From Spirometra erinaceieuropaei (taxonomy: Eukaryota; Platyhelminthes; Cestoda; Diphyllobothriidea; Diphyllobothriidae), in the NCBI GenBank assembly GCA_902702965.1, contig CACRXP010000314.1:277039-341038 (forward strand): a stretch of 64,000 nucleotides of DNA. Reading direction: 5' to 3'. The notes below the pieces were generated by a model. That model saw only the letters and a program-made list of their open reading frames with translations. It had not been told where the DNA came from and made no database searches. The position numbers and the translations under genes are program-made. Shown here piece after piece: positions 44,764 through 55,335 of the stretch. The first letter of the stretch is position 1; the number at the start of each line of letters is the position of its first letter.

Positions 44764-44764
44764 T

Positions 44765-46415
44765 GCATTTTCACCAGCTTATTAGGCTTTCAGATACGAC
44801 TGTAACCCCTCCAAAGTACCCACAGATGGTCACGTATATCTCAGATATAAAACTGACTTAGTAAGGATAATCGGAAGCTTCTGAGAGAACTGGTGTGGGA
44901 GTGTGCTCCGCGCATTCTTCAAACTGAACGGCCAGGATTTCGTCAAATAACCGCACCCAAATTGAAGTCGTCAGTTCGTATAACCAGTCTTTTGGGTAGG
45001 GAAGAAGACTAATAGAACACTGGAACCACTTGTATATCTGTCTGTTCTTTCGAACTTGTACAGAAGTCCATTGTCGAGTGAGAGCTTGAAACTCAGGCCA
45101 ATAAACCTCCTGTCCCAGTTAGTTTCTTCTGAGATATAAAAATAGAAATAGGACGGGTAACGATAATAGGGAGTGTTTTCTAATCAATAATCGATGACGC
45201 GGGCCTGGAGGTGACTGCTCAGGACCCTGTACGCCGGCGCCGGAGCGATGCACCGATTGACTGAGTTCCCATCCAAGGCCCAGGTTTCAATCGATTCTCG
45301 GCTTGTCCTGTTTCCGGTGTAGGCGGTTATCTTGGCGGCTGTGAAGTTGACCTCATGGTCCACTGGAAAGTATTGGCAGCCAATTGTGGCAATTCGTTAC
45401 TGCGTCGCACAGTCAGCTTACATATGTTCGTGTATGCACGATCCGAGCATGCGTTTAGTCTGACCCACCCTCATACATCTGTGTTGGTATATTTTTTTAA
45501 ATTCAAAGCACGCTAAGTTCTATGGGTGTCAGTATCTAACACGTTGCACTCAAGCTCGTCATGCACAGTGCTTACGTAGGCCCACCTTTGTTTTTAGAGG
45601 GGATTTCTCGCCCTTTCGACAACATTCCCGCCCACATATGCGTTTTATTTTCTTTTCTTCGGTCCTTCACCCGTGCTTGGCTTCAAACGAGTAAGCAATT
45701 ACCTATAAAACTGCAATTGGTCTTATTCTTGAGGCCATAATTCCCCGACACGGTATGCTGAGTGTGTAAGTGAAAAAAACCATTAGTTGGGCACAGTGAG
45801 TAGGCTATCCGGGAAACGAAGATAGCAGTATCCCAGCAGTTCCAAACCAGTAAATAAGAAGTAAGTCGTCAGCAGGTAAAAATGCACGTGCTTGTTCTTT
45901 GTCTCATTTAAAGTTGTGCCAAGTTCTTTAAAATGCCTACTGTAACTGATTAAAACAAAACGGACTTAAATGTCACTACAAGTTTGACACTTGTTCAACC
46001 GGAAATGGCGCTTCGCGGGTGTGATTTTTTAAAAAATGCGCGCCCACTTCGACCCCGAGGCTCTGGATATCTAGTCAGCGTAGGCGGCCGCATAGAGACA
46101 AGCAAGTGAATAGAGGAGTGGGGGTGAAGACTGAAGTACCTGTTTCTGATTGGTTTGACGCCGACTACAAGCGGGGCTGCAATCTCGGGAGGAGAATGCT
46201 TTACGCTTGAATGCAGATTCATTTCTTCACGTCAAGCAGGCAGATACAAGGACTATTCAAGGTTGCCTGGGTGTGACGCATCATCGGCGTGCTTGGAGGG
46301 CGTAGCGTCATCGGACCAGTCTCACTGATGGTTGGGGGGATGGCTTTATATATAGTCCCAGCAGTCGCTTTCGCGACGACTATCAGCTGATTAGACCCAG
46401 GTCCCTGTGTCTCAG
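44765..46415. other. no recognised genes
   Basis: No protein similarity or repeat family recognised. Confidence 0.4.
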
Positions 46416-46419
46416 TTTC

Positions 46420-47130
46420 CTCAACACAGTCTTGGTCACCGTCCGATGCAACCTAAGGACACACTGCCACCCGCGGGAACCTCAGAGGTTGTCTATAAAA
46501 TATGCGACTACAACTATGTTGGGGAAACCGGGCAGAAATTGCCGACCCCTCTACAACTCGGAGGCTAGACCCAAACTCACAACTAGCAACGCACGTTGCA
46601 GAAACTGGGCATACTTCTGATCTCCAGAGAGTTGCTATCTTGGACCGGTGCAACACAAAAGCAGAACAGCTAACACTTGAGGCGGAGTACTCCGGTGCCA
46701 ACTCGATCAACAGGCATTTGGACCTTCCTGCAGCTTAAAAAGTCCTACGTCCTCACAGTCGTAGAGCTCAGGACCCAGCAACCACACTGGACTTAAGAAG
46801 GCCACACAGAGACAGCCCGACGGCGAGTTTACTCGCCGCGGGAGAAGAACTACCAGACCAACCACCCGACAAAGGTTCAATCACCTCCCTCCCCAACGAA
46901 ACGGTGACTCACAAAGCGCGTAGATAAAACGCCCGTCAACCATCCCCCGAGAGGCCGAGGCAGCGAGAGAAGAGGAAAGTCGATCAGCGCGAGGCCGACC
47001 AACGCGACATGCCACTTGGCATTTCCGGTCGATTAAGTACATTTTACGCTTTGACAATGGAGAGCCGATCAAGCTCTTTGAAACATCAGCACCTAAATAA
47101 ACCCGTTCCTGTGAGCCCATCTTTTTCTTC
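46420..47130 (+). pseudogene. PLE-3 endonuclease relic and 3' region
   Basis: TSEVVYKICDYNYVGETGQK (46482-46541) is the GIY-YIG start. A frameshift follows, then LATHVAETGHTSDL and EAEYSGANSINRHLDLPAA in a second frame, closed by TAA at 46736-46738. About 310 bases further lies a decayed ribozyme-like motif, the same spacing as in PLE-2. Confidence 0.75.
47051..47087 (+). ncRNA. decayed hammerhead-like motif, PLE-3
   Basis: UUGACAA in place of CUGANGA (two changes), U, helix with GAGAGC/GCUCUU, GAAACAUC. Probably inactive. Confidence 0.35.
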
Positions 47131-47242
47131 AAGCCCTCGTCATCCCCCGGAGATCGGGATCCTGATACCTGTGGTTCTTTGTAAGTAGACATTGAGATAT
47201 TAGTTGCGACGACGCAATATGCTACCTCAGCATGTATCAGAG

Positions 47243-47590
47243 TGGTAGGGGGCGCTCACTGATCTAACTTACGGAACTCACTTGTTCCCTTGTGCCTTAC
47301 GGGCTCTCTCTCTCTCTCGAGTCCAACCAGCAGCCGCACAGCGGTGCATGATATAGGAAGTATGTTATTACCGACAAAGACAAGGGAGACTGGAATGGCC
47401 ATTTCTGGCTTATTAGCTGTCGTCAGTCAGTCATACCCATCCCCGAAGCGTGGAACAGCCGAGGTTCGAACTCGCGACCTGCTAGTTAGAAGTCCACGCC
47501 TCTAACCATTGGGCCACGAGCCCGTTGCTCTGTCGGTTTTGATCGGGAATATACAATGGTAGGGGGCTCTCACCGATCTTTCTTACGGAA
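47243..47590 (-). mobile_element. tRNA-derived SINE, complete unit
   Basis: The best-kept unit. On the minus strand: CCTACCATTGTATATTCCCG leader, box A GTGGCCCAATGGTTAGAGGCG, CTTCTAAC, box B GAGTTCGAACC, body, linker with a GA-rich run and the end GAGCGCCCCCTACCA. About 30 bases of another unit's 3' end precede it, so it was part of a dimer. Confidence 0.8.
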
Positions 47591-47890
47591 CTGGCTGACG
47601 ACGGCTAATAAGCCAGAAATGGCCATTCCAGTCTCTCTTGTCTTTGTCTTTCCGTATGAACTTTCGGTGAGCGCCCCCTACCATTGTATATTCCCGATCG
47701 AAAAAACCGACAGGGCAACGGACTCTTGGCCCAGTGGTTACGGGCGTGGACTTCTAACTAACGGGTCGCGAGTTCGAGCCTCGGCTGTTCCACACTTCGG
47801 GGATGGGTATGACTGACTGATGACAGTTAATAAGCCAGAAATGGCCATTCCAGTCTCCCCTGTCTTTGTCGGTAATAACATACAGCATGT
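47591..47890 (+). mobile_element. tRNA-derived SINE, tandem (partial plus full head)
   Basis: A short body piece, then GGTGAGCGCCCCCTACCATT into a complete head (CCCAGTGGTTACGGGCG, GAGTTCGAGCC) and body. Head-adjacent to the minus-strand unit at 47590. Confidence 0.75.
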
Positions 47891-48789
47891 ATCCGAATGT
47901 TTACCTACTATCACGCTCTTCTTCCCGCCTTTCAGCCCCACCTATGAATGAACCGGTTGTTCTTCCCTGAGTAGGTCGCACACCGCGTCCCTGTCTCGTA
48001 AACTTATCAAGCGACTTAGAAATCACCCGACAAATTGATGCTCGTTGCCCTTAGTGCATATCAGTCACGGAGTCTAGGTTTATCAAAAACCCGAGCGCTT
48101 GCCCATTGTGGATTTCTCCGTCAGCAATTGGCCACCATAGGAGTCGCTTCAGTGCTCCGTCTCTCTCGACACCGAACTGTCAGTCGACGACTACGATAAC
48201 CGAGCTGACATGCGGGTCAACACGCCGGTTTGACCTGAGGTGCCTAGCTGTGCAGCCTCACGGCGGCGCGCGCGCAAACAGGCGCCATCCCGAGCGCGTC
48301 TGCCGGCGTGGTTTGTCGGTCAAAGTTAGCCAACGGGCCAACCAATCACACGTCCGATACACGCAGGTGGCTCAGCCAATCAGTCTTCACGTTGACACCT
48401 GGACATGCCAGACACACGCACACGCAAGCAAGGTCATCCCGACAGTCACGAGAGCCCCACAGCAGGACGGTGACTTGCGCGTGATAGGGGATCCGCGCAG
48501 CATCTGCCGCACTCCCGCCTCCCCGACCCATCTGCCTCCGGTGGCAAGACAGTGTCCGAAAGCGGTTGCGGGGGTCTGACAAAGCTAGACAGTCCGTCTC
48601 TGTGTGTCACACACGACCGGTTTGTCACAGCTACAGTGGGCGGCTTGAATCTCAACTGAGTGGGCATGCTATAAAGGTCACATTAGGAAGCAGCCGTTGC
48701 AGCTTGACTCTCCATTTTGAGAGGAAAACTGAGTTGGCAGCCTACCAAGTCACGACCTCTAGCGCTTATTGATAGTTTAAAAGCGTGTT
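47891..48789. repeat. dispersed GC-rich repeat remnant
   Basis: 48480-48700 resembles 31060-31215 (GCACTCCCGCCTCCCCGACC, GTGGCAAGACAGTGTC, TGCTATAAAGGTCACATTAGG). No coding content recognised. Confidence 0.5.
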
Positions 48790-48839
48790 TGGTTTTGAAT
48801 ACGGAGACACGATCGCTGGGACAAGAGCTTTATTAGCCT

Positions 48840-48873
48840 GACGTTTCGGATTCCTGCTCGAACCCATCATCAG
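48840..48873 (-). ncRNA. hammerhead-like ribozyme motif, PLE-2
   Basis: Minus strand CUGAUGA, U, GGGUUC-GAGCAG-GAAUCC, GAAACGUC, with every element at consensus. The TATA-like CCTATAAAACTG lies upstream at about 48918-48929. Confidence 0.6.
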
Positions 48874-48950
48874 AGAAAAAGGGATATACGTGTGGTTCAT
48901 GCGCAAGGGGCTACAGTTTTATAGGATGCAGTCGCCATGCTACTGCATAC

Positions 48951-49661
48951 CTATGAACATTCACGACTCCCCCCTTCATCAGGGATGATTGCACTTGGCG
49001 CGACGAGTGTTTGATGGCCGACATTTGCGTCGTTAATTGCTGCAATTTCATCACGGATGTTGGATGTTGATGTGATGATTGCTCGACCATCTGATGTACC
49101 GACCATGGTGTTGGGAACAGTGTTCACCTGTGTGCTCCCCGCGTGGCCAATTTCTCCGCCTAGGCGAAATCTCAGCACCGAGTATGGAAGTGGAAGATTA
49201 TTGCATTTGTTAATGGGCTGGGGGCCAGTAAACCATGACTCAAGCAGTTCCCGGCTCACGCGATTGTCACCTCTAGCGATAATTTCGGTCTCGTCGAATT
49301 TGAGTGTGTGGCCGGATCTCGTCGAATTAATCGCAACTTGAGAGCCGGCGTCATTTCTCCGCAATGCTGCAGCATGTTCGGCCATTCGTGTTCGGAGCTG
49401 TCTTCCGGTTTCTCCGACGTAGTTTCTTTGCTCGCAACTGTACCAGATTAGATAAACGACTCCAGACGTTTCTTGCCCTGGCAGTGGGTCTTTCTGTTTC
49501 ATTACCTGACGCCTGATGGTTGCCTCTGGTCTGTGTGCAACTCCAACCCCAAGTGGTGCGAGAAGGCGGCCAACAGCTTCCGAAACGTTATTGACACACG
49601 GAAGCGCTCGCCAAAATTTGGTGTTCGTGCGGTCAGGCCTTTCGTCCTTTTTAAGACCCAT
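48951..49661 (-). CDS. PLE-2 linker and GIY-YIG endonuclease, open frame
   Basis: A 236-residue frame free of stops: linker CVNNVSEAVGRLLAPLGVGV (residues 22-41), endonuclease start GVVYLIWYSCEQRNYVGETGR (67-87), MAEH (93-96), SGHTLKFDE (116-124) and SWFTGPQPINKCN (142-154), then a Ser/Thr/Asn-rich tail ending SRECS. The second Cys of the usual CSCG pair has become Glu (CEQ), which may impair the metal-binding fold. The N-terminal ATG is only the first Met left after a 16-residue deletion in the linker, so this is not a true gene start; it is the 3' part of the PLE polyprotein. Confidence 0.75.
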   Translation of the reverse strand: MGLKKDERPDRTNTKFWRALPCVNNVSEAVGRLLAPLGVGVAHRPEATIRRQVMKQKDPLPGQETSGVVYLIWYSCEQRNYVGETGRQLRTRMAEHAAALRRNDAGSQVAINSTRSGHTLKFDETEIIARGDNRVSRELLESWFTGPQPINKCNNLPLPYSVLRFRLGGEIGHAGSTQVNTVPNTMVGTSDGRAIITSTSNIRDEIAAINDANVGHQTLVAPSAIIPDEGGSRECS

Positions 49662-49882
49662 CGGAGGTATTGTAGTTCGGCAATGTTGTCTTCCGGCTCA
49701 CTGCAGTACGTTTCGACGTGCCGATAGAGCGTCCTACCACAACTGCGTTTGTGGCTGATTGGGTGGTTGCTGTACTTACATGGTATTTGTCGCTTTCCTG
49801 AACACTTTGGTCTTTAGTCCACCACAATCTTTGCGGGCATACGAGGACATCCAGGAAGGCAAGCTGGTTGTTCTCTTCCTCC

Positions 49883-50765
49883 TCTTCGTCAACCGGTGCA
49901 TGCGCAAAAGGGACGAAAGGCCTAACCGCACGGACACCAAAGTTTGGCTAGCGCTTCCATATGTCAAGAACGTTTCGGAAGCTGTTGGCCGCCTTCTCGC
50001 ACCACTTGGGGTTGGAGTTGCACACAGAGCGGGGGCAACCATCATGCGTAAGTTAATGAAACCGAAAGACCCGCTGCCACGGCAAGGAACGTTTGGAGTC
50101 GTTTATCGGATCTGGTGCAGGTGCGGACAAAGCAACTACGTCGGAGAAACCGGAAGACAGTTCCGAACGAGAATGGTCGAACATGCTGCAGCATTGCGGA
50201 GAAACGACGCCAGCTCTCACGTTGCGGTTCATTGGACGAGATTCGGCCACACATTCAAATTCGACGAGGCCGAAATTCTCGCTGGGGGTGACAACCGCAT
50301 GAGCCGGGAGCTGCTTGAATCATGGTTTACTGGTCCCCAGTCCATTAACAAATGCAATGATCTTCCCCTTCCATATTAGGTGCTGAGACTTCGCCTAGGC
50401 GGAGTAATTGGCCACGCGGGGAGCTCACAGGTGAACACTTTTCTCAACACCAGGGTCGGTGAATCAGATGGTCGAGCAATCAGCACACCAACATCGAACA
50501 CACGTTATGAAATTGCAGCAATTGCGTAAATATCGGCCATCACGCCACGTGCAACGCTCCCCAATGAAGGGGAGGGGGAGCCGTAAATATTCATAGGTAT
50601 GCGGTAGCATGGATACTTCATTCTATAAATACTGCAGCCCCTTATGCATGAACCACCCTTAGCTGTTTTTACCTCTGATGATGGTTTCGAGCAGGAATAC
50701 GAAACTTCAGGCTCATAAAACTCCTGTCCCAGCGATCGTGTCTCCTTATTTAAGATTGCTTCCGG
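49883..50765 (+). mobile_element. PLE-2 copy, plus arm of a head-to-head pair
   Basis: Starts in the linker (FVNRCMRKRDERPNRTDTKV) and runs through YVKNVSEAVGRLLAPLGVGV, GVVYRIWCRCGQSNYVGETG, RTRMVEHAAALRRNDA and SWFTGPQSINKCN. The frame stops at TAG 50377-50379 where other copies have TCG. The tail and terminal repeat follow (CTATAAATACTGCAG at 50621). Confidence 0.85.
50675..50708 (+). ncRNA. hammerhead-like ribozyme motif, PLE-2 (helix damaged)
   Basis: CUGAUGA core and GAAAC present, but the helix reads GGUUUC/GAAUAC and the end is UUC. Confidence 0.4.
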
Positions 50766-51774
50766 GGCTCGTCTCTTCGCTTCTATAGGCAATCTGGTGG
50801 TCAGCCTGATCAGCGACCGGATTCTCATTGTCGGGATATTTAATGTGCAACTACGGCTGTACTCTTATTAACCTCATACCTGCAGCATTTCTGCGACGGA
50901 TGCATGCATTTACTTTCCAGCCATTTCTCTACCTAGTGTGGTAACAGCGGACGTCCTTTTCGACCCGTGGGTTTTTGCACCCGGGAAGTCGATCAGGGTT
51001 CATTTTCTGTCCTCGGGTCTAAGCAGCTAATTGCGTTCTCCGTTATCATGTGATTTCCGCTAGCCTACAGGTCACCCGGCCTAGACCGAAAGTCACGTGC
51101 GTCACAGAGGGCAACTGTCACCGCTGACCTTTGACCTGTCACACCTCGCGGGAGCGATCTGGTCACTGTTCACACTGGTGGCTGACTGGTGTTAGCCGGG
51201 CTAGCGCAGCCATCAGACATGTGCTTTCAGACAGCTAATCGGCCCGACACGGGCATTCTGCAACCGCCTCGGACATGAGCAGTGAGCATGTCAGTAGGCG
51301 TCCTGTGATCGCGCGTGATCGCCTGGGGTGCGGGGAGCCGTTCTTGTGCAGTACAACCAATTGAAGGTTCCATCACCGGTACCCTAATCTGCGCAGGGGC
51401 AAAACCAGAATTCTAAGTGGCTGGTCTCAATGACCATAACAGGAACATTTGAGGCAGCTCAAGTCGTGGACATGCCTTAACAACTACGGTAATCGGATCA
51501 ACTTCTGGGTAGTATAAGATGAAAGGCACCGGCGGTCTGTATTCTCATGTTCGCGAAGGTGAGAATTCCACGGTGGCAACCGGGGAAACCGCAATTGCTC
51601 ACCGGAACAGACTTGACCTGTTGCTAGTGTCTCGAAGAACATGGCAGGTTCTCCATTCTGGAAGCATTTAATGCCGAAAATCGACCGGAATTGTAAATGA
51701 CTGGAGCGAGCTAGTCAGCCTTGGGCCGTACACTTTTTTTCTTCTTTCTATGCCTCAGCCTTTTGGTAGATATT
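50766..51774. repeat. dispersed repeat copy and unannotated sequence
   Basis: 51140-51300 matches 40280-40450 (CGGACATGAGCAGTGAGC). The rest holds nothing recognised. Confidence 0.5.
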
Positions 51775-52375
51775 TGTGAGGCTTAGCGGCCGCTGGCGTT
51801 GCGCGTCGACAGTTCGATGAAGGATGCCGATAACTCTGCCTCCCTTTCTGGTGAGTTCGTCAGGTGGCCGTGTCTGCTGGGACTTCTTAATTTCAGTGTG
51901 ATCATCTTATCCCGGCCTTTGTGTATGTACTTGGGCAGGAAGATCTGGATGTCTGTTGATAGAACTGGCATATAAATGCCGTGCGTCAATTGTGAGCCGT
52001 TCTGTTTTCGAGGTGCCTCAGCCTAAAACTGTTGCTGATTGAGGGTCAAAATTGTGGCCAGCTTCTCTACTATCAGTTGAAACCTAGCTTCCGAGTTGCC
52101 AGCTTGTGCTCGTGTAGGCGGGTCTGCAACTTCCGCACCGCTTCTCCGACGTAGTTGCAGCTCCAATCATTGCAAAACAGTAGGTAGACAACTATATGAC
52201 TTTGCTTCATACGACGACGAGTTGTTGCTGGGATTCGATGGACTATGCCTTCTCAGAGTGGTTGCAGCCATCGAGAAACCGCCTCGGAAACCCCGTTTAT
52301 GTAGGAAACGGCTCTCCAGACATAAGGCCGTTGCTTTTTTAGCCGTCATCTGTTCATTCGATGCTTGCTTTGATT
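51775..52375 (-). pseudogene. PLE-3b minus arm (linker, endonuclease, tail)
   Basis: Minus strand: VSYINGVSEAVSRWLQPL (about 52313-52260), VVYLLFCNDWSCNYVGEAVR, then RLHEHKLATRK, a stop-rich patch, and ARHLYASSINRHPDLPAQ. Head-to-head with the plus arm to its right. Confidence 0.75.
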
Positions 52376-52399
52376 GATAAAATAGCTTGGGTATCCATT

Positions 52400-53080
52400 C
52401 ACCCAAGAGAAGCCGCGAAGATATTATCGTTCAAGTCTGTGGTTTGCAGACGTCCAGCTGCACACCGACGTATAAGGATATCGAGAAAGGGAAATTGGTT
52501 GTTTATTTCAGCTCCCATACTGAATTGGATATTCGACCCCAGTCAGGACTGATTGCTAAAGTGGTTCTCCAAGAGATAGAGCACTTGGTTTGCATCAAGT
52601 ATCAATCAAAGTTCTGAACTCGTCACATCGATGACTCTTTCGTCATTGTCAAAATATCTGACATTGGGCATCTCAAGGAATTACTGAACTCGATTAGGCG
52701 AGGCACCTCAAAAGCAGAACGGCTCACACTTGAGGCACGGTATTCAGATGCCAGTTTTGTCAACAGGCATCCACACCTTCCTGCGTCATTTCGTGCATGA
52801 AGACCAGGATAAGATGGTCACGGCCACATGACGAACTCATCCGGGAGGGAGGCAGAGTTATCGGCATCCTTCATCGAACTGACGGTGCACAAAGCCACTG
52901 GCCGTCAAACCTCAAACATCTACCAAAAGGCTGTGGCATCGAAGGAGGAAAAAAATAGATCAGCCCGGAGTCGACTAGGTCGACCAGTACTTTAAAATTC
53001 TGATCACTTTTCGTCATTAAATGCTATGAAAATGAATGGCGGACCAAGCTGTTCGAAACAGGACAGATCTGCTCCAGTGA
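52400..53080 (+). pseudogene. PLE-3b plus arm (RT joined to endonuclease end)
   Basis: SGLIAKVVLQEIEHLVCIKY and TRHIDDSFVIVKISDI (RT catalytic IDD) lead to KELLNSIRR, then jump directly to KAERLTLEARYSDASFVNRH, the end of the endonuclease. Everything between the RT thumb and the endonuclease C-terminus is deleted at about 52703. A decayed ribozyme-like GAAACAGG remains near 53057. Confidence 0.75.
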
Positions 53081-53769
53081 GCGGGTGGTTGTGCGCAAAA
53101 GCCTGAGAGAGTGAGAGCAGTCGACGCGTGGCCAACTTCGCCCGCGTTTCCCGACAGAGGTGGCCGGCACACGAGCGGCAGTGTCACGTTAGGGCCGATC
53201 CGTGTCAGTCAGCTTAGATGACGGGGTCGGTTACAGAGTGCCTACGCGTCTGTGGTTGGTTGTACTCAAGGCCGAATGCGCGCGTCTTTCCACCCCCTGA
53301 AAGCCGCGATCACGTGATTCCTATCGCGGCGCATGTGCCGGCGGCTGAAGTTTTGGTGCGCCACTCGTCAACCAGTGTGCCCCAGAGGGACCTGTGCACA
53401 CTTTAACAGCTGACAACCGCGGTCTGTCATGTGAGGCATTTAGGCAGTCTTTGAAGGTGAACAGTTTTATCGTCAGCAACACTACTGTTGTGATATAATA
53501 CCCTACCTTGGTGGGGTCTTACCAAACAGGCGGATTGGACCAGGGGGTTGCATAGAATCCCATTTTCGTTCACCGGAACTCGCGCTTCCAGACCCTTTTA
53601 TTGGGATGCCTAACAGCTACTGCCCACGCTGCAAAATCGGCATCCGTCACTGAACAGAGAGTAGTCGCCAGACAAAAACGCACTCAGTTATCAAGCGAAG
53701 TGTTTTCAACCCAGTTGCCTCGCGTTATCAACAGGGTCTGGGCCAGAAGAGGCAACAATCCGAACCCGG
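53081..53769. other. no recognised genes
   Basis: Nothing recognised; slight similarity of 53290-53440 to GC-rich material at 41560-41640. Confidence 0.4.
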
Positions 53770-53948
53770 GCACAACGAAACAACCAATGCATGGACTTCG
53801 GTAGTTTCTTACCTTTGCATCAAAAACGAAACCCAGTCCGCTGTTTGGTGCAAATATTTGTTCGACCAACAGCATAGATGAGGAGCTCAGAAAGATCCAG
53901 CTCTTGTTTCGCGAAAAAGGACATCTTGACAGGTTTATTGCAGAGCAT

Positions 53949-54365
53949 GGCCAGATCGCAGTTGGTAGCCAGGAATGGGGAAGCGGACGGCGGCCTTAAC
54001 TCTAATCCTAACCTTAACCCTAACCCTAACCTTAAACGTTAACAACTAACCCCAACGCCCTAACCCTAACCGAAATCGTAATCGTAGCCGTAGCCCTTAG
54101 ACGTAATCGTTACTGAAATACTCAACGGTAATACTCTAACCTAATCGTACTCTCAAACCCTAACCGTAACCGGAAAACCTAAGCCTAAAGGCATAACCCT
54201 AATCCGAAAATCGGAAACCATTAACCGGTAACCCAATCCTAACCTCAAACGTAAAACGGAAGCCATATGGGTCAGATGGGATTATGGGACCCCACAAAAT
54301 AGCCCCAGTAAACAAACCTCCCACCACCTGTAATACGGGGCCTGGCTACCAACTGCGATCTAGCC
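53949..54365. mobile_element. 417-bp MITE with telomere-like interior
   Basis: Terminal inverted repeats of 25 bp (53949-53973 and 54341-54365) with one mismatch, flanked by perfect 8-bp duplications CAGAGCAT (53941-53948, 54366-54373). The interior 53998-54250 is a degenerate array of CCTAACC/CCCTAA-type units. There is no coding capacity. The 8-bp duplication fits hAT-, P- or Merlin-like superfamilies; the termini do not settle which. Confidence 0.92.
53998..54250 (+). repeat. degenerate telomere-like (CCCTAA)n array
   Basis: Exact stretches such as TTAACCCTAACCCTAACC near 54013 grade into CGTAAC/CCTAAG variants. TTAGGG is the known flatworm telomere repeat. It is confined within the MITE. 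Confidence 0.85.
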
Positions 54366-54529
54366 CAGAGCATATTGTCGTAAGACCAGAAAAGCCTACC
54401 ACATTGACTGAGTAAAATAAAATTTTGCCCCTCAAAGCCCCTTTTCAAGGCGACGCCTCGATTCAACTGTTTCGTGGATCTGCCCAGTAGCGAGGGTTCG
54501 AAAATTATTTTCTTCTAAACCTTCTTTAC

Positions 54530-54910
54530 ATGGAGGATAGGTTGCCATCTCAGACCACCTCACTGTGCATCCGTTGCTTCACTGGCTCCTATGAAGCCGG
54601 TTATATTGGTCGCACAAGTCGACGTCTATCCAGAAGAACATGGGAACGCCTCCTCGCGTGGTTGGAAAAGGGTGAAACTAAGAACATAAACAGCGCCATT
54701 CTCGCACATGCTGTTTATTCAGGGCATCGCGTGGAAACCAGAGAAGTTTGATTTATGATTTATAAGGCCCCGTCGAACTACCCTAAGCTGCTGGGCCAGC
54801 TTCTATTTGTAACAGCAGATACGGCCGCAATCAGATTACGAAAGCTGACCTTGTGTGCGCAGAAGAACCTTGTTCAGGTCCCACGATTACCGTGGCCAAA
54901 GGCCGACTAA
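54530..54910 (+). pseudogene. PLE-1 GIY-YIG endonuclease, copy 2
   Basis: EDRLPSQTTSLCIRCFTGSY, EAGYIGRTSRRLSRR, GETKNINSAILAHAVYSGHR, then a TGA at 54749-54751, KAPSNYPKLLGQL, IRLRKLTLCAQKN and TAA at 54908-54910. The Cys-x-Cys of the core is lost (SYEA), one in-frame stop. It reads through the position where copy 1 has a TAG before the domain. Confidence 0.8.
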
Positions 54911-55249
54911 CTACATGAAACTATCCGCACCTTTCCGCTCACACACTGCCTGTGTTTTTAAAACGAACCTTAATAGATTCTTCTAACCACCGAAAAATTT
55001 GGCTGTACCTGACAGTTCGACCGTTGTTTCAGTTTCAGTTGCCGACGATGTCCACCGTGTGCTCCACACCAAGGTGCCGCGACTTAGTTTATAGTGAGTG
55101 TAGACATGCGCACCATCTACCGCACTCTCTCCTCCTTCCCCACCTGGCCGCAGTGTCAAGACAAAGTTAGGAAGATCGGAGGCGGGGGAGGGCACAGGTG
55201 GATGGCTCGGTCGAGCCCGCACCTGTACCTAGTTCATATATAATTGTAC

Positions 55250-55291
55250 TGGTCTGATGAGGATTCATCGAAAGCAAACATATGCTCGCCA
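55250..55291 (+). ncRNA. hammerhead ribozyme candidate, PLE-1 copy 2
   Basis: Core CUGAUGA (55254-55260) and GAAA (55270-55273); helix I UGGU/GCCA, helix III AGC/GCU, predicted cleavage after C55287. Helix II is GGAUUCAUC and weak. Same layout as 4292-4332. Confidence 0.6.
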
Positions 55292-55335
55292 ACTAGTCTT
55301 TCGAGTATTTTTATTGGAACTTTCGCAACTCTAAA

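Larger units (their letters stand above)
42021..44764. mobile_element. outer foldback-type element with long inverted arms
   Basis: The ends ACAGTGCGTGACCG (42021) and CGGTCACGCACTGT (to 44764) are inverted. Similarity continues inward for roughly 350 bp (for example GGAATGCGTTTTCGATTAGG left against its complement at 44706, and CATTGTNTTTANATTTTAT at both arms). The right arm is present twice in tandem. A smaller TIR element is nested in the middle. No transposase frame is visible. Confidence 0.75.
48790..49882 (-). mobile_element. PLE-2 copy, minus arm of a head-to-head pair
   Basis: Reads from the RT end (ENNQLAFLDVLVC, about 49868-49830; then KDCGGLKTKVFRKATNTM) through linker, an open endonuclease frame, the C-terminal tail and a terminal repeat with a ribozyme motif. 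It meets the plus arm within a few bases of 49882. Confidence 0.85.
53770..55335 (+). mobile_element. PLE-1 copy 2, with a MITE inserted
   Basis: Matches PLE-1 copy 1 from about 3370 onward: EELRKIQ-type linker (53878-53940), interrupted by the MITE, then PTTLTE-like coding, endonuclease and 3' region with a ribozyme. It has several stops and frameshifts. Removing the MITE and one target duplicate restores a continuous match. Confidence 0.85.

Noticed and set aside
48106..48579. 157-codon open frame in a GC-rich stretch
   Set aside because: Composition-driven, overlaps a dispersed repeat, and shows no recognisable domain or codon pattern.
53998..54250. Chromosome end or subtelomere
   Set aside because: The telomere-like array is bounded by TIRs and target duplications inside a PLE, with ordinary repeats on both sides.
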